Source of the DNA: Lutibacter sp.
GTDB lineage: Bacteria; Bacteroidota; Bacteroidia; Flavobacteriales; Flavobacteriaceae
Assembly: GCA_014859175.1 (NCBI GenBank)
Contig: JACUUQ010000004.1
Location: 1 to 38,244, forward strand
Direction of reading: 5' to 3'
Length of the DNA: 38,244 nucleotides
Below the pieces are notes generated by a model. It ran no database searches and was not told the origin of the DNA. It was given only the letters and a program-made list of their open reading frames with translations. Below are positions 8,507 through 18,118 of the stretch, piece after piece. A program made the translations under genes and the position numbers. How positions within the stretch are numbered: position 1 is the first letter of the stretch; every line of letters begins with the position of its first letter.

Positions 8507-8953
8507 TTAAGATTCGTGTTTTATCGGATTCACCTTTTTTATCACGCTTTTAAAATCCTCAACATCAGGCTCTTTTAAAAAGAATTTTATGGCTTCTTTA
8601 ACTATTGCCCTAACATTTTCTACCGAAAATCCCAAACCTACGGCAATTCTGTCCATTGTTGATGTTTTATCGATGGTCGGATTTTTGTCCAAAAACAACA
8701 TTTTTGTTAAATCATATAAGCGCTCCAATCGTTCATCATAGCTGTCGGGTGAAATTGCCTCAAAATTGGAAGGGTCTTTTAAAATAGCATCGAACTCACT
8801 TTTGGTAATGTCCAATCTGCTGGCCAATCTTTCCAACAATTTAAATTCATCATCGCTAATTTTTTGGTCAAGCAACGCTAACTTTACAATGGTGGCAAAG
8901 TGTCCTTTATTTTGCTCATGCAATCTGGTTGGGTATAAATCTGAAATTGACAT
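8507..8953 (-). CDS. TerB-like protein (paralogue 1)
   Basis: Protein of 148 residues that aligns along its whole length with the next gene. Shared segments are IVKLALLDQKISDDEFKLLERLASRL and SPDSYDERLERLYDLTKMLF, against IVRLALADDIITEGEEKLLKRLARRF and TPHSYDERIEHLYDLATMVF. The pair therefore arose by tandem duplication. Both end in a similar lysine-rich tail (IKKVNPI and IKKVNSI). There is no signal peptide or membrane segment. The start ATG at 8953 is about 70 bp from the divergent mfd start, so the two genes share a short promoter region. Function is unknown; the TerB resemblance is suggestive. Confidence 0.72.
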   Translation of the reverse strand: MSISDLYPTRLHEQNKGHFATIVKLALLDQKISDDEFKLLERLASRLDITKSEFDAILKDPSNFEAISPDSYDERLERLYDLTKMLFLDKNPTIDKTSTMDRIAVGLGFSVENVRAIVKEAIKFFLKEPDVEDFKSVIKKVNPIKHES

Positions 8954-9024
8954 AACGGTTCCTATTTTATTTATTCCCCATAAATTTAATAATTTTTGTT
9001 GAATTTCCCCTCATTTTTTATAAA

Positions 9025-12000
9025 ATGCTACCTTTGGCAAAATTTGCAAATTTGAGCAAACAGCATATTATCAAAAAATACGGACAAATTGTTGAGGAAA
9101 AACAATTGGTTCAGTTACTCTTAAAGGAACATCACCATTTTCAAATTTCGAATTTGGTCGGATCTTCATTGTCTTTCGTGATTGCTGAAAGTTTTAAAAA
9201 AGTTGAAAAACCATTTTTGTTAATCTTTAATGATAAGGAAGAAGCCGCTTATTATTTAAACGATTTGGAGCAGCTTTTAACCGATAAAGATGTGCTTTTT
9301 TATCCCGGTTCGTATCGCAGGCCTTATCAAATTGAAGAAACAGACAATGCCAATGTGCTGTTGCGATCGGAAGTTTTAAACCGAATTAATTCTCGAAAGA
9401 AACCTGCAATTATTGTCACGTATCCAGAAGCGCTTTTTGAACAAGTTGTCACCAAGGCCGAATTGAACCGAAACACCTTAAAAATTGGAATCAACGATAA
9501 ATTGAGTCTGGATTTTGTGAATGAGGTGCTGTTCGAATACCATTTTAACAGGGTTGATTTTGTGAGCGAACCTGGAGAATTTTCGGTAAGAGGCGGAATT
9601 ATTGACGTATTTTCTTTTTCAAATGATGAGCCTTATCGCATCGAATTTTTTGATGATGAAGTGGAAAGCATCCGAACTTTTGATGTTGAAACACAACTCT
9701 CAACCGAAAAGTTAAACAAAATCAGCATTATGCCCAATGTTGAAAATAAAGCGTTGACTGAAAAACGCGATAGCTTTTTAAAATACATTTCTGATAAAAC
9801 CATTGTTTTCAATAAAGATTTAAACCTGATTTATAATACGTTAGACAATCTCTTCGGAAAAGCGGAAACTGCTTTTAAAGATTTAAAGTCCGCTTTAAAT
9901 CACGCAAAACCAAACGAACTTTTTTGCGACGGCGACCTCATCAAAAAACAATTGCAAGAGTTTTCTTTGGTTGAAATTGTGAATGCCCGGATTTCTCAAG
10001 ATGATTCAAAAACGAATGACGTTGTCGTTTTCAACACCAAACCTCAGCCTTCCTTCAACAAACAATTCGATCTGCTGATTGAAAATTTTCATCAAAATAG
10101 CGAAAACGGATATTCTAATTACCTGTTTTGCGATTCACAAAAACAAGCCGATCGTTTTAAGGATATTTTTAGCGATTTGGACAAGGAATTGGAATACACA
10201 ACGCTCGTTTTTCCATTATTCAAAGGATTTATTGATGTTGAAAATAAATTGGTTTGCTACACCGATCATCAAATTTTTGAGCGTTATCACAAATTCCGCC
10301 TAAAAAACGGTTACGCTAAAAAACAAACCATCACCTTAAAAGAATTGACCAATCTTGAAGTTGGCGATTACGTAACGCACATCGATCACGGAATAGGAAA
10401 ATTTGGCGGACTTCAAAAAATTGATGTTGAAGGCAAACAACAGGAAGCCATTAAGTTAATTTATGGCGATCGCGATATTTTATACATCAGCATTCATTCG
10501 CTCCATAAAATTTCAAAATACAACGGTAAAGACGGCACGGCTCCTAAATTGCATAAATTAGGTTCCGGCGCCTGGAAAGCTTTAAAACAAAAAACCAAAT
10601 CGCGCATAAGGCATATTGCCTTCAATTTAATTGAATTGTACGCGAAACGAAAAATGCAAAAAGGTTTCGCATTTCGTCCGGATAGCTATTTACAACACGA
10701 ATTGGAAGCCAGCTTTTTGTACGAAGACACACCAGATCAATCTTCTTCAACCCAAGATGTAAAAAATGATATGGAAAATGAACGGCCTATGGATCGTTTG
10801 GTTTGCGGCGATGTGGGCTTCGGAAAAACAGAAATTGCCATCAGGGCAGCATTTAAAGCGGTGGATAACCAAAAACAAGTTGCCATTTTGGTGCCAACCA
10901 CCATTTTGGCTTTTCAGCATTTTAAAACTTTTAGCGAACGATTAAAAGATTTTCCCGTAACCGTAGAATATTTGAACCGATTTAGAACCGCAACGCAACG
11001 GAAAGCCGTGTTAAAAGGATTGGAAGACGGTTCTGTTGACATTGTGATAGGAACGCACCAATTGACAAATTCGGCCATAAAATATAAAGATTTGGGCTTG
11101 TTGATTGTTGATGAGGAGCAAAAATTTGGCGTGGCCGTTAAAGACAAGTTAAAAACTTTAAAAGAAAATATTGACACGCTAACACTCACCGCAACGCCAA
11201 TTCCCAGAACTTTACAGTTTTCGTTGATGGCTGCACGCGATTTATCGGTCATAAACACGCCACCGCCAAACCGTGTTCCCATTGAAAGCAACGTGATTCG
11301 TTTTAACGAAGAAGCGATTCGGGATGCTATTCGCTATGAAATTCAGCGGGGCGGACAAGTATTTTTTATTCATAACCGCATAGAAAACATCAAAGAAGTT
11401 GCAGGTATGCTGCAGCGATTGGTTCCTGATGCCAAAATTGGCATCGGCCACGGACAAATGGACGGCAAAAAGCTGGAAGGTTTGATGCTTGGTTTTATCA
11501 ACAATGAATTTGATGTGTTGGTTTCCACCACCATCGTTGAAAGCGGTTTGGACGTGCCAAATGCAAACACCATTTTTATCAACAATGCCAACAATTTCGG
11601 ATTGTCTGATCTGCATCAAATGCGCGGTCGCGTTGGGCGCTCGAACAAAAAAGCGTTTTGTTATTTTATTACGCCGCCTTATCATCTCATGACCGATGAT
11701 GCGCGAAAACGCATTCAGGCCATTGAGTTGTTTACCGAGCTCGGCAGCGGTATTCAAATTGCCATGAAAGATTTGGAAATTCGCGGCGCAGGTGATTTAT
11801 TGGGTGGTGAACAAAGCGGCTTTATCAATGATATCGGTTTTGAAACCTATCAAAAAATATTGAATGAAACCATTGAGGAATTGAAGGAAAATGAGTTCAA
11901 AGATTTGTATAAAGACAGTGATGAAAAACCAAAAGACTATGTAAAAGACATTCAGATTGATACCGATTTTGAAATTCTTTTCCCGGATGATTATATCAAC

Positions 12001-12399
12001 GCGATTTCTGAACGCTTGAATTTATATACCAAATTAAGTGAACTTAAAACAGAAGAAGAACTGCAAAAATTTGAATTGGAATTGGTTGACCGTTTTGGGG
12101 AATTTCCTTTTCAAGTGGCAGATTTGCTTAACAGCGTACGCATAAAATGGATCGCAAAATCTTTGGGACTTGAACGGCTTATTTTGAAAAAACATAAAAT
12201 GATTGGTTACTTTGTTTCCAATCAGCAAAGTTCTTTTTACCAAACGCCTGTTTTTTCGAAAATTTTGGAATTTGTTCAGCAAAATCCACTCGGCTGCACC
12301 ATGAAAGAAAAAGAAACAAAAAACGGTTTGCGATTGTTGTTGACATTTGATAAAATTACTTCCATAAACAAAGCGTTGGAAACGCTTCAAAAAATTTAA
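9025..12399 (+). CDS. mfd: Transcription-repair coupling factor Mfd
   Basis: ATP-dependent DNA translocase of 1124 residues that removes RNA polymerase stalled at DNA damage and recruits UvrA. The N-terminal half is the UvrB-homologous module (VLFYPGSYRRPYQIEE, FSVRGGIIDVFSF). The RNA polymerase-interacting domain follows near residue 450 (LEVGDYVTHIDHGIGKFGG). The RecG-like motor has Walker A CGDVGFGKTEIAIRAA, the DEEQ box LLIVDEEQKFGV, TLTATPIPRTLQFSL and the QMRGRVGRS motif VI. The C-terminus carries the TRCF domain. Length is normal for Bacteroidota. The start ATG at 9025 gives MLPLAKFANLSKQH. The transporter gene begins 3 bp after its stop. Confidence 0.97.
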   Translation: MLPLAKFANLSKQHIIKKYGQIVEEKQLVQLLLKEHHHFQISNLVGSSLSFVIAESFKKVEKPFLLIFNDKEEAAYYLNDLEQLLTDKDVLFYPGSYRRPYQIEETDNANVLLRSEVLNRINSRKKPAIIVTYPEALFEQVVTKAELNRNTLKIGINDKLSLDFVNEVLFEYHFNRVDFVSEPGEFSVRGGIIDVFSFSNDEPYRIEFFDDEVESIRTFDVETQLSTEKLNKISIMPNVENKALTEKRDSFLKYISDKTIVFNKDLNLIYNTLDNLFGKAETAFKDLKSALNHAKPNELFCDGDLIKKQLQEFSLVEIVNARISQDDSKTNDVVVFNTKPQPSFNKQFDLLIENFHQNSENGYSNYLFCDSQKQADRFKDIFSDLDKELEYTTLVFPLFKGFIDVENKLVCYTDHQIFERYHKFRLKNGYAKKQTITLKELTNLEVGDYVTHIDHGIGKFGGLQKIDVEGKQQEAIKLIYGDRDILYISIHSLHKISKYNGKDGTAPKLHKLGSGAWKALKQKTKSRIRHIAFNLIELYAKRKMQKGFAFRPDSYLQHELEASFLYEDTPDQSSSTQDVKNDMENERPMDRLVCGDVGFGKTEIAIRAAFKAVDNQKQVAILVPTTILAFQHFKTFSERLKDFPVTVEYLNRFRTATQRKAVLKGLEDGSVDIVIGTHQLTNSAIKYKDLGLLIVDEEQKFGVAVKDKLKTLKENIDTLTLTATPIPRTLQFSLMAARDLSVINTPPPNRVPIESNVIRFNEEAIRDAIRYEIQRGGQVFFIHNRIENIKEVAGMLQRLVPDAKIGIGHGQMDGKKLEGLMLGFINNEFDVLVSTTIVESGLDVPNANTIFINNANNFGLSDLHQMRGRVGRSNKKAFCYFITPPYHLMTDDARKRIQAIELFTELGSGIQIAMKDLEIRGAGDLLGGEQSGFINDIGFETYQKILNETIEELKENEFKDLYKDSDEKPKDYVKDIQIDTDFEILFPDDYINAISERLNLYTKLSELKTEEELQKFELELVDRFGEFPFQVADLLNSVRIKWIAKSLGLERLILKKHKMIGYFVSNQQSSFYQTPVFSKILEFVQQNPLGCTMKEKETKNGLRLLLTFDKITSINKALETLQKI

Positions 12400-12402
12400 A
12401 CT

Positions 12403-13266
12403 TTGAAAAACCAACATTTAAAACACGTTTTAGAACTTAATATTGCTGTGCTGTTAATTAGCACTTCAGGTGTTTTAGGGCGGTTTATCTCCATGCCGCC
12501 ACCAGTGACTATATGGTTTCGCTGTGTTTTTGCGGCTGTAATTTTGGGAGGCTATTGCTGGCATCAAAAAATTGATTTAAAAATTTATGGCAAAAGGGAC
12601 TTTAAAGCCATTTTATTGGGCTCCTTTTTTATGGGCGCCCATTGGATTACCTATTTTTATGCGCTTCACCTTTCAAGTGTTGCCATTGGAATGTTGAGCT
12701 TATTCACTTATCCGGTAATTACCGCCTTGCTGGAGCCGCTATTTTTTAAGACAAAGTTGAATAAAATGCATATTTTATTGGGAATTATCGCTTTGGTCGG
12801 TATTTATTTTTTGGCGCCCGAATTCAATTTGGAAAGCAATCTTACAAAAGGCGTTCTTTTCGGATTGCTGTCTTCGGTGTTTTATGCGCTCAGAAATATT
12901 ATGATGAAACAAAAAGTTGCCCAATACCAAGGCTCAATGCTGATGTTTTATCAACTTGTTATTATTTCACTAATTTTATGGCCAGTGCTCTTTGTCTTTG
13001 AAACACAGCCAACTTCAAATGATTGGATGGCTTTAATCACATTAGCCTTATTAACAACAGCGGTTGGACACACCCTTTTTGTGATGAGTTTCAAAAATTT
13101 CTCTGTTAGCACCGCGAGTATTATGAGCAGCGTACAGCCTGTTTATGGCGTTTTGTTTGGCCTGTTTTTGTTGAATGAAATTCCTTCAGAAAATACCTTA
13201 ATCGGCGGATTCCTGATTCTAACCACCGTAGTTATAGAAAGTGTGCAATCAAACAGAAGAAAATAA
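12403..13266 (+). CDS. EamA/DMT family transporter
   Basis: Inner-membrane protein of 287 residues with about ten hydrophobic segments arranged as two EamA repeats, as in drug/metabolite transporter superfamily exporters. Typical marks are FRCVFAAVILGGY, HWITYFYALHLSSVAIGMLSL with the following YPVITALLEPLF, and SVQPVYGVLFGLFLLNE near the end. The substrate cannot be read from sequence. The frame begins with a TTG (MKNQHLKHVL) 3 bp after the mfd stop, consistent with translational coupling. No ATG nearby would keep the first membrane helix, so the TTG start is accepted. A small unknown gene follows after 1 bp, so the three genes form a compact operon. Confidence 0.88.
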   Translation: MKNQHLKHVLELNIAVLLISTSGVLGRFISMPPPVTIWFRCVFAAVILGGYCWHQKIDLKIYGKRDFKAILLGSFFMGAHWITYFYALHLSSVAIGMLSLFTYPVITALLEPLFFKTKLNKMHILLGIIALVGIYFLAPEFNLESNLTKGVLFGLLSSVFYALRNIMMKQKVAQYQGSMLMFYQLVIISLILWPVLFVFETQPTSNDWMALITLALLTTAVGHTLFVMSFKNFSVSTASIMSSVQPVYGVLFGLFLLNEIPSENTLIGGFLILTTVVIESVQSNRRK

Positions 13267-13267
13267 T

Positions 13268-13636
13268 ATGGAATTTTTTAGAATTATTGACAAACAAACT
13301 ACCGAAGAACAACTTCAAACCAAGATACATCCGAAAAGTATCGAAGAATTTACAGAATCGATGCTATTTCTGGAAAACCTTGAAAACAATTTTAAGGGTT
13401 TAACGCTTTGGGGAGAATTCAATATCAGTTATGACAAAATAAATTGCGGTGTGAGGTTTGCTTTATTGGATTGTCCTAATGCATTATCGTGGACAATTAC
13501 TGCAGGTTTTCCCCCTGAAAAAGACAAAATAGTTTTGCATTGCACCATAAACAGAAGAGAAAAACCTGTTGAATTTATTGAAGAAATTGAGGCATTTATG
13601 GATGAGTGGGAAGAAGGTTTAAAAAACGCATTTTAA
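13268..13636 (+). CDS. Hypothetical protein, 122 residues
   Basis: Not recognised. From the ATG at 13268, 1 bp after the transporter stop, it encodes MEFFRIIDKQTTEEQLQ and so on. The track start at 13241 overlaps the transporter and is less likely. The protein is acidic and soluble, with no signal peptide or membrane segment. The middle (LTLWGEFNISYDKINCGVRFALLDCPNALSWTI) looks like alternating beta-strands, and the end (FIEEIEAFMDEWEEGL) is helical. Three cysteines are present, without a metal-binding pattern. Spacing implies co-transcription with mfd and the transporter. Confidence 0.75.
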   Translation: MEFFRIIDKQTTEEQLQTKIHPKSIEEFTESMLFLENLENNFKGLTLWGEFNISYDKINCGVRFALLDCPNALSWTITAGFPPEKDKIVLHCTINRREKPVEFIEEIEAFMDEWEEGLKNAF

Positions 13637-13831
13637 ATCTAAACTGCAAATTTAATTTTACAAAAATCGCTTTTTCCCTTCGCAAGCCTTATCAATATTA
13701 TTTTTTATCTGAGTTTAAAAATTTAGAGCGAGAAAATATTCGCCAGAAAATGTGTGAATTATGTAAAGTATTAAAGGAATAATGTAACTCGTTCAAAACT
13801 TGAGTAATTATCTTTGTCATCAAATGAAAAC

Positions 13832-13864
13832 ATTGGGAAAACCAAATAAAAAAACATATCTTTG
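13832..13864 (+). promoter_or_regulatory. Promoter of ompA-like gene 3
   Basis: ATTG (13832-13835), 21 nt of spacer, then TATCTTTG (13857-13864), an exact TAnnTTTG, about 33 bp before the ATG. A second exact TATCTTTG lies at 13809-13816 without a convincing upstream box. The 260-bp gap before this gene shows nothing else I can name. Confidence 0.6.
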
Positions 13865-13896
13865 GTCTCTAAATTAATTAACGTAAAATAAAAAAC

Positions 13897-15141
13897 ATGA
13901 AAAAAATTATTTTTAGTCTTATACTTTTTATTGCTATAACGGCAAACGCACAAGAAAAGGAATATAATCAATGGTCTGTTGAGGCAGAAGCAGGTGTTCA
14001 TAAACCAGCCAACCCTTTTAGCCAGGGGTATTACACTTCAACTCCAAGCTTATGGCAAGGTGGTCTTGGTGTACGTTATATGATGAATGAGAAATTTGGT
14101 ATTAAATTAGATGCCGGATATAACAGCATTGAAAATCACGATGACAGTCAAAATTTTGAATCAAAATATTTCAGAACCAGCTTGCAAGGTGTTGTAAATT
14201 TAGGTAATGTCCTTAATTTTAAAAGCTTCACAAATACTTTCGGCCTATTGGCACATGGCGGTATGGGATATTCTGTAAACAAACCCAATTCGCCAATTGA
14301 TTTTGACAAAGGAGATCAAATGTTGAATTTAATCGTTGGTCTTACGCCTCAAATAAAATTGAGCGACCGGGTTGTCCTTACCGGAGATTTAAGTATGGTG
14401 AACCATATCAGACAATCTGTAACATGGGATGGTACACAAGCTTTAAACGGTCGTGGCTTTAATGCTAACAATACATTGGTTAATGCTTCTGTTGGTTTAA
14501 CTTTTTACTTAGGCAAAAAAGCCGTTCATGCCGACTGGTATTCAGAAGAAGATGTTATTATGAGCAGATTAGGTTCATTGGATCAACGTTTGTCTAAAGT
14601 GGAAACTGATATGAATGACAGCGACAATGATGGAATTGCAAACTATTTAGACCAAGAGCCTAATACAGTTGCCAATGCGCTTGTTGATTCAAAAGGCCGT
14701 GCTGTTGACGTAAACAATGATGGTATTCCAGACACCATGTTAGCGCCTTTAGACGCTCGTTACGCAAGTAAAGGAGACGCCCAAAAAGCAGACTTCATAA
14801 AAGAATTTATGAACAATGGTTATGCAAATGTATATTTCCGTTTCAACAGCACAAATCCAGAAGATTATTCTTTAGAATCTCTTGGATATTTGATTAATTA
14901 TATGAAGGAAAATCCAGCATCAAAAGCAGAACTTACTGGTTATGCAGATGAACTTGGAAGCACTTCTTACAATCAAAAACTTTCTGAAAAAAGAGCCAAT
15001 AAAGTACAAGAAATATTGGTGGCTTCAGGGATTGATGCTTCTCGTTTAACCACTCGTGGAGCCGGTGAAGATACGTCAGTTGACAAAAATTCAGCTGCCG
15101 CACGTCAATTGGTTCGTCGCGTGACTTTAAAATTGAAATAA
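13897..15141 (+). CDS. OmpA family outer-membrane protein
   Basis: Protein of 414 residues with a signal peptide (MKKIIFSLILFIAITANAQ) and an N-terminal beta-barrel of about 180 residues (VEAEAGVHKP, GGLGVRYMMNEKFGIKLDAGY). A linker near residue 235-290 has one degenerate calcium-type segment (DSDNDGIANYLDQEP). The C-terminal OmpA peptidoglycan-binding domain carries ELTGYADELGSTSYNQKLSE, a variant of the usual GHTDxxG motif, with YADELG in place of HTDxxG. Its barrel differs from those of the two OmpA genes at the window start, so it is not a recent copy. It stands alone, with its own promoter and a strong terminator. Such proteins are usually abundant surface proteins; this role is inferred. 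Confidence 0.92.
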   Translation: MKKIIFSLILFIAITANAQEKEYNQWSVEAEAGVHKPANPFSQGYYTSTPSLWQGGLGVRYMMNEKFGIKLDAGYNSIENHDDSQNFESKYFRTSLQGVVNLGNVLNFKSFTNTFGLLAHGGMGYSVNKPNSPIDFDKGDQMLNLIVGLTPQIKLSDRVVLTGDLSMVNHIRQSVTWDGTQALNGRGFNANNTLVNASVGLTFYLGKKAVHADWYSEEDVIMSRLGSLDQRLSKVETDMNDSDNDGIANYLDQEPNTVANALVDSKGRAVDVNNDGIPDTMLAPLDARYASKGDAQKADFIKEFMNNGYANVYFRFNSTNPEDYSLESLGYLINYMKENPASKAELTGYADELGSTSYNQKLSEKRANKVQEILVASGIDASRLTTRGAGEDTSVDKNSAAARQLVRRVTLKLK

Positions 15142-15165
15142 TAGTTTAACTAATTTTCTAAATAT

Positions 15166-15203
15166 AAAATCCCCGATGTTTTAAAACATTGGGGATTTTT
15201 TTA
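15166..15203 (+). terminator. Intrinsic terminator of ompA-like gene 3
   Basis: AAAATCCCCGATGTTTT pairs with AAAACATTGGGGATTTT (17-bp stem including one G-T pair) and runs into a T-tract. It lies 25 bp after the stop codon. The stem could also end the convergent gene's transcript. Confidence 0.85.
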
Positions 15204-15242
15204 TTTTGTATTGTGACTTTAGAACACACAGAATTTCCTAAT

Positions 15243-15839
15243 TTATACCGTAAATGCAACTTTAAAATAATCATTTACGTCAATTACCATCATTCCTGCT
15301 TCTTCAGCGGCATTCATTCCTAATATTCCGTCTTCAAAAACAACGCAATCTTGTGGTTTAACGCCCATTAATTCAGCGCATTTTAAAAAAGTTTCGGGAT
15401 GTGGTTTGTGGTTTATAATATCGTCGGCAGTAATAACGATGTCGAAATAATTATCAAAACCAATGACTTCCAACGTTTTTTTAGCGCCATTTTTGGTGCT
15501 TCCAGTTCCAATGGACATTGGCAAAATGGTATGATATTTTCTAATAACATCGGTAACCACCTCAATTTCTTCGGTTAAATTTACCAAGGTTTTAAAATGG
15601 TCTTCCTTCACTTTTCCAACAATATCAGGATTCATTTTGATGCCATACATTTCATTCAATTTTTCAATAGTGGCCGTTCTCGGCATTCCTGTCAATTGCA
15701 TAAACAACGTGGCATTAAAGTCAATTCCGTAAGGCAAAACGGCTTTTCTCCAAGATATAAAATGATTTGGCATTGTGTTGGCAATGGTGCCGTCTAAATC
15801 GAAAATAAGTGCTTTTGCCTGTTGGGGTATTTTAATCAT
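15243..15839 (-). CDS. HAD-superfamily phosphatase, YqaB-like
   Basis: Sugar-phosphate phosphatase or phosphoglucomutase-like enzyme of 198 residues in HAD subfamily IA. The nucleophile and acid/base are the two Asp of FDLDGT (residues 14 and 16). A helical cap follows (MPNHFISWRKAVLPYGI). Motif II is MSIGTGS, the motif III lysine is in NHKPHPETF, and the metal-binding acid is in VVFEDGILGMNAAEEAGM. The sequence resembles E. coli YqaB (fructose-1-phosphatase) as much as beta-phosphoglucomutase, so the substrate is open. It lies on the same strand as dprA, about 90 bp downstream. Confidence 0.88.
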   Translation of the reverse strand: MIKIPQQAKALIFDLDGTIANTMPNHFISWRKAVLPYGIDFNATLFMQLTGMPRTATIEKLNEMYGIKMNPDIVGKVKEDHFKTLVNLTEEIEVVTDVIRKYHTILPMSIGTGSTKNGAKKTLEVIGFDNYFDIVITADDIINHKPHPETFLKCAELMGVKPQDCVVFEDGILGMNAAEEAGMMVIDVNDYFKVAFTV

Positions 15840-15930
15840 AATTTTATTTAAGCCGCAAAAATACAGATTTTAGCACAATTTGGCCATTTTGTAACAGCAT
15901 TTAAAGTTATTTTAACGTTATGCAAAAACC

Positions 15931-17034
15931 CTAAATGGCTTCATACAATTTTCCCGGCAATGGTTTTACCATGCCTTTCATTTCTAAATTAAACAATAAA
16001 GATGTTGTTTGGTGAATGGGTAATTTGCAGTTTAAGGAAATTAAATCGATCAATTCTTTGCCGTTTTGCGCCAGAAAATCATACAACAACTGTTCGTTTT
16101 CAGTCAATTCGACAAAAAGCTGTTTTTGGATTGCTTTTTTTACATTGAGTGGACTTTCCCAATTGAGCATCTCAATAAGGTCTTTTGCGGAAGTTAAAAT
16201 GGCGGCCTTATTGTTTTTTATTAAATCGTTACAGCCTTTGCTGTACAAATCGGTGCTTCTTCCGGGAACCGCAAAAACATCTCGGCTGTAAGAATTCGCT
16301 ATGTCTGCGGTGACCAATGAGCCTCCTTTTTCGGCAGATTCAATAATGATGGTGGCTTCAGACATGCCGGCAACAATGCGGTTTCGTTTTAAAAAATTTT
16401 CACGCAGTGGTTGGTCATTGTGCCAAAATTCGGTTAGAAATCCGCCATTTTTATGAATTTCTGAAATGTACTTCTTATGAATTTTCGGATATACTTCTTC
16501 AAATCCGTGCGCCAAAACACCAATGGTTTGCAGGTTGTTTTTGGTGGCCGATTTGTGCGCGCAAATATCGACACCATAGGCAAAACCGCTCACAATAATT
16601 GGATTGTATGCTGTTAAATCGGCTATCAATTTTTCGCAAAAATCCCTTCCATAACTTGTAATTTGGCGCGTTCCCACAATGCTGATGATTGGCCCCAAGT
16701 TCAAATCAATATTCCCTTCCTTAAATAGCAAAATTGGTCCGTCTATGCAATGTTTTAATCGTTCCGGATAATTACTGTCAGTAAAATAAAGCGTTTCAAC
16801 TGTGTTTTCCTGAAGATATTTCAGCTCTTCTTCGGCTTCCTTTAAATTGACATCATCAAATAAATATTGAAGCGAAAGTTTTCCAAGCCCAAAGATTTTT
16901 TCAATATTCCGTCGTTTCTCATTGAACACTTCTTTAGCGCTTCCGCAGTGCGCCAGCAACTTTTTGGCGTTAATGTCGCCAATACCTTTTGCGCGCTGCA
17001 GCGCCAAAACATACAGCAAATCTTCCTCTAGCAT
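15931..17034 (-). CDS. dprA: DNA-processing protein DprA
   Basis: Protein of 367 residues that binds incoming single-stranded DNA during natural transformation and loads RecA. It has an N-terminal helix-hairpin-helix-like region (LALQRAKGIGDINAKKLLAH), a central Rossmann-like DprA fold with ISIVGTRQITSYGRDFCEKL, IIVSGFAYGVDICAH and GGSLVTADIANSYSRDVFAVPG, and a C-terminal winged-helix domain (IDLISLNCKLPIHQTTSLLFNLEMKGMV). All conserved blocks are present, so it is probably functional. dprA is common in bacteria not known to be competent, so it is not proof of competence. It is divergent from the HU/SPOR gene. Confidence 0.95.
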   Translation of the reverse strand: MLEEDLLYVLALQRAKGIGDINAKKLLAHCGSAKEVFNEKRRNIEKIFGLGKLSLQYLFDDVNLKEAEEELKYLQENTVETLYFTDSNYPERLKHCIDGPILLFKEGNIDLNLGPIISIVGTRQITSYGRDFCEKLIADLTAYNPIIVSGFAYGVDICAHKSATKNNLQTIGVLAHGFEEVYPKIHKKYISEIHKNGGFLTEFWHNDQPLRENFLKRNRIVAGMSEATIIIESAEKGGSLVTADIANSYSRDVFAVPGRSTDLYSKGCNDLIKNNKAAILTSAKDLIEMLNWESPLNVKKAIQKQLFVELTENEQLLYDFLAQNGKELIDLISLNCKLPIHQTTSLLFNLEMKGMVKPLPGKLYEAI

Positions 17035-17129
17035 ATTTTAACAATTTGAGTGTCAATATATAAAATTATTGTTAATAAAAATTGCGGATTACAATTAATT
17101 TGGCAACAGTTTTTTATATATTTGTTACA

Positions 17130-18050
17130 ATGACAACAGCGAACTACATAAGCGATTTATTATACCGATATGAATGTGTGATTGTGCCAAATTTTGGCGG
17201 TTTTGTAACCAACGAAATTTCAGCAAAAGTGAATCATTTTACCCATACTTTTTATCCGCCATCCAATCAGTTGACCTTCAATTCCCATTTAAAAAATAAT
17301 GACGGATTGCTGGCGAATTATGTTGCTGCGGCGAAAAAAATTTCCTATTCAGAAGCCTTGGAATCAATTGAAAAAGAAGTGGCCGAATGGAAACTGCTGC
17401 TGGCTGTTGAAGTGCTTGAGTTGGAAAATATCGGATCGTTAAAGTTAAATAAAGAGCATAAACTCATTTTTGAACCTACAAATTCCCTTAATTATTTAAC
17501 TTCATCTTTTGGGTTGGATTCTTATGTTTCACCCGCGATAAAACGTGTTGTTTTCAAAGAAAAAGTTAAGCAGCTTGAAACATCTTCAAAAGGGGAAACC
17601 AAACGAAAAACACCTGCATTTATTAAATATGCGGCAACAGCGGCAATTATTTTAGCTTTAGGCACTGTTGGCTGGAACGAATACCAAAAAATTGAATATA
17701 AAAATTTAGTTGCCGAAGCAGAACAACAACAAAAGAAAGTTGAAAAAACAATACAGGAAGCAACGTTTGTGATTGCCAATCCGTTACCTGCAATTACCTT
17801 AAATATCACCAAAGAAACCTATAATTACCATATTATCGCCGGTGCTTTCAGAGCTCCTGAAAATGCAGAGAAAAAATTGCAGCAATTGCTCGAAAAAGGG
17901 TACAATGCTAAAATTTTAGGCGAAAATAAATGGAATTTAACCCAAGTTGCCTACGAAAGTTTTACCACTGAAGATGAAGCGATAAACAAAATGCGCATCA
18001 TTCATAAAACTGAGACGGAAGATGCATGGCTATTGGTTATGGAATACTAA
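17130..18050 (+). CDS. HU-CCDC81 and SPOR domain-containing protein
   Basis: Single-pass membrane protein of 306 residues from the ATG at 17130 (MTTANYISDLLYRYECVIVP). The track start is a TTG at 17082. A TATATTTG promoter-like box at 17117-17124 lies between the two, which also favours the later start. The first 130 residues resemble the paired HU-like DNA-binding fold of the bacterial CCDC81 family (PNFGGFVTNEISA, LENIGSLKL). A transmembrane helix follows near residue 165-182 (KYAATAAIILALGTVGW), then a coiled segment rich in Gln/Lys. The C-terminal SPOR domain (YHIIAGAFRAPENAEKKLQQ) binds denuded peptidoglycan at division sites. The layout suggests a link between nucleoid and septum, but this is inference from domains. 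Confidence 0.87.
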   Translation: MTTANYISDLLYRYECVIVPNFGGFVTNEISAKVNHFTHTFYPPSNQLTFNSHLKNNDGLLANYVAAAKKISYSEALESIEKEVAEWKLLLAVEVLELENIGSLKLNKEHKLIFEPTNSLNYLTSSFGLDSYVSPAIKRVVFKEKVKQLETSSKGETKRKTPAFIKYAATAAIILALGTVGWNEYQKIEYKNLVAEAEQQQKKVEKTIQEATFVIANPLPAITLNITKETYNYHIIAGAFRAPENAEKKLQQLLEKGYNAKILGENKWNLTQVAYESFTTEDEAINKMRIIHKTETEDAWLLVMEY

Positions 18051-18118
18051 TCTTTAGCTTTTGCTGAAGTTTTTACTTTTAAAAAAATCCTGTTTTTCCG
18101 AAAATAAATTTAATAACC

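Noticed and set aside
8013-8953. Tellurite resistance locus
   Set aside because: Only TerB-like proteins occur; none of the other Ter proteins are encoded nearby.
11242-11757. 171-residue minus-strand ORF within mfd
   Set aside because: It is antisense to the conserved Mfd motor motifs and has no recognisable domain.
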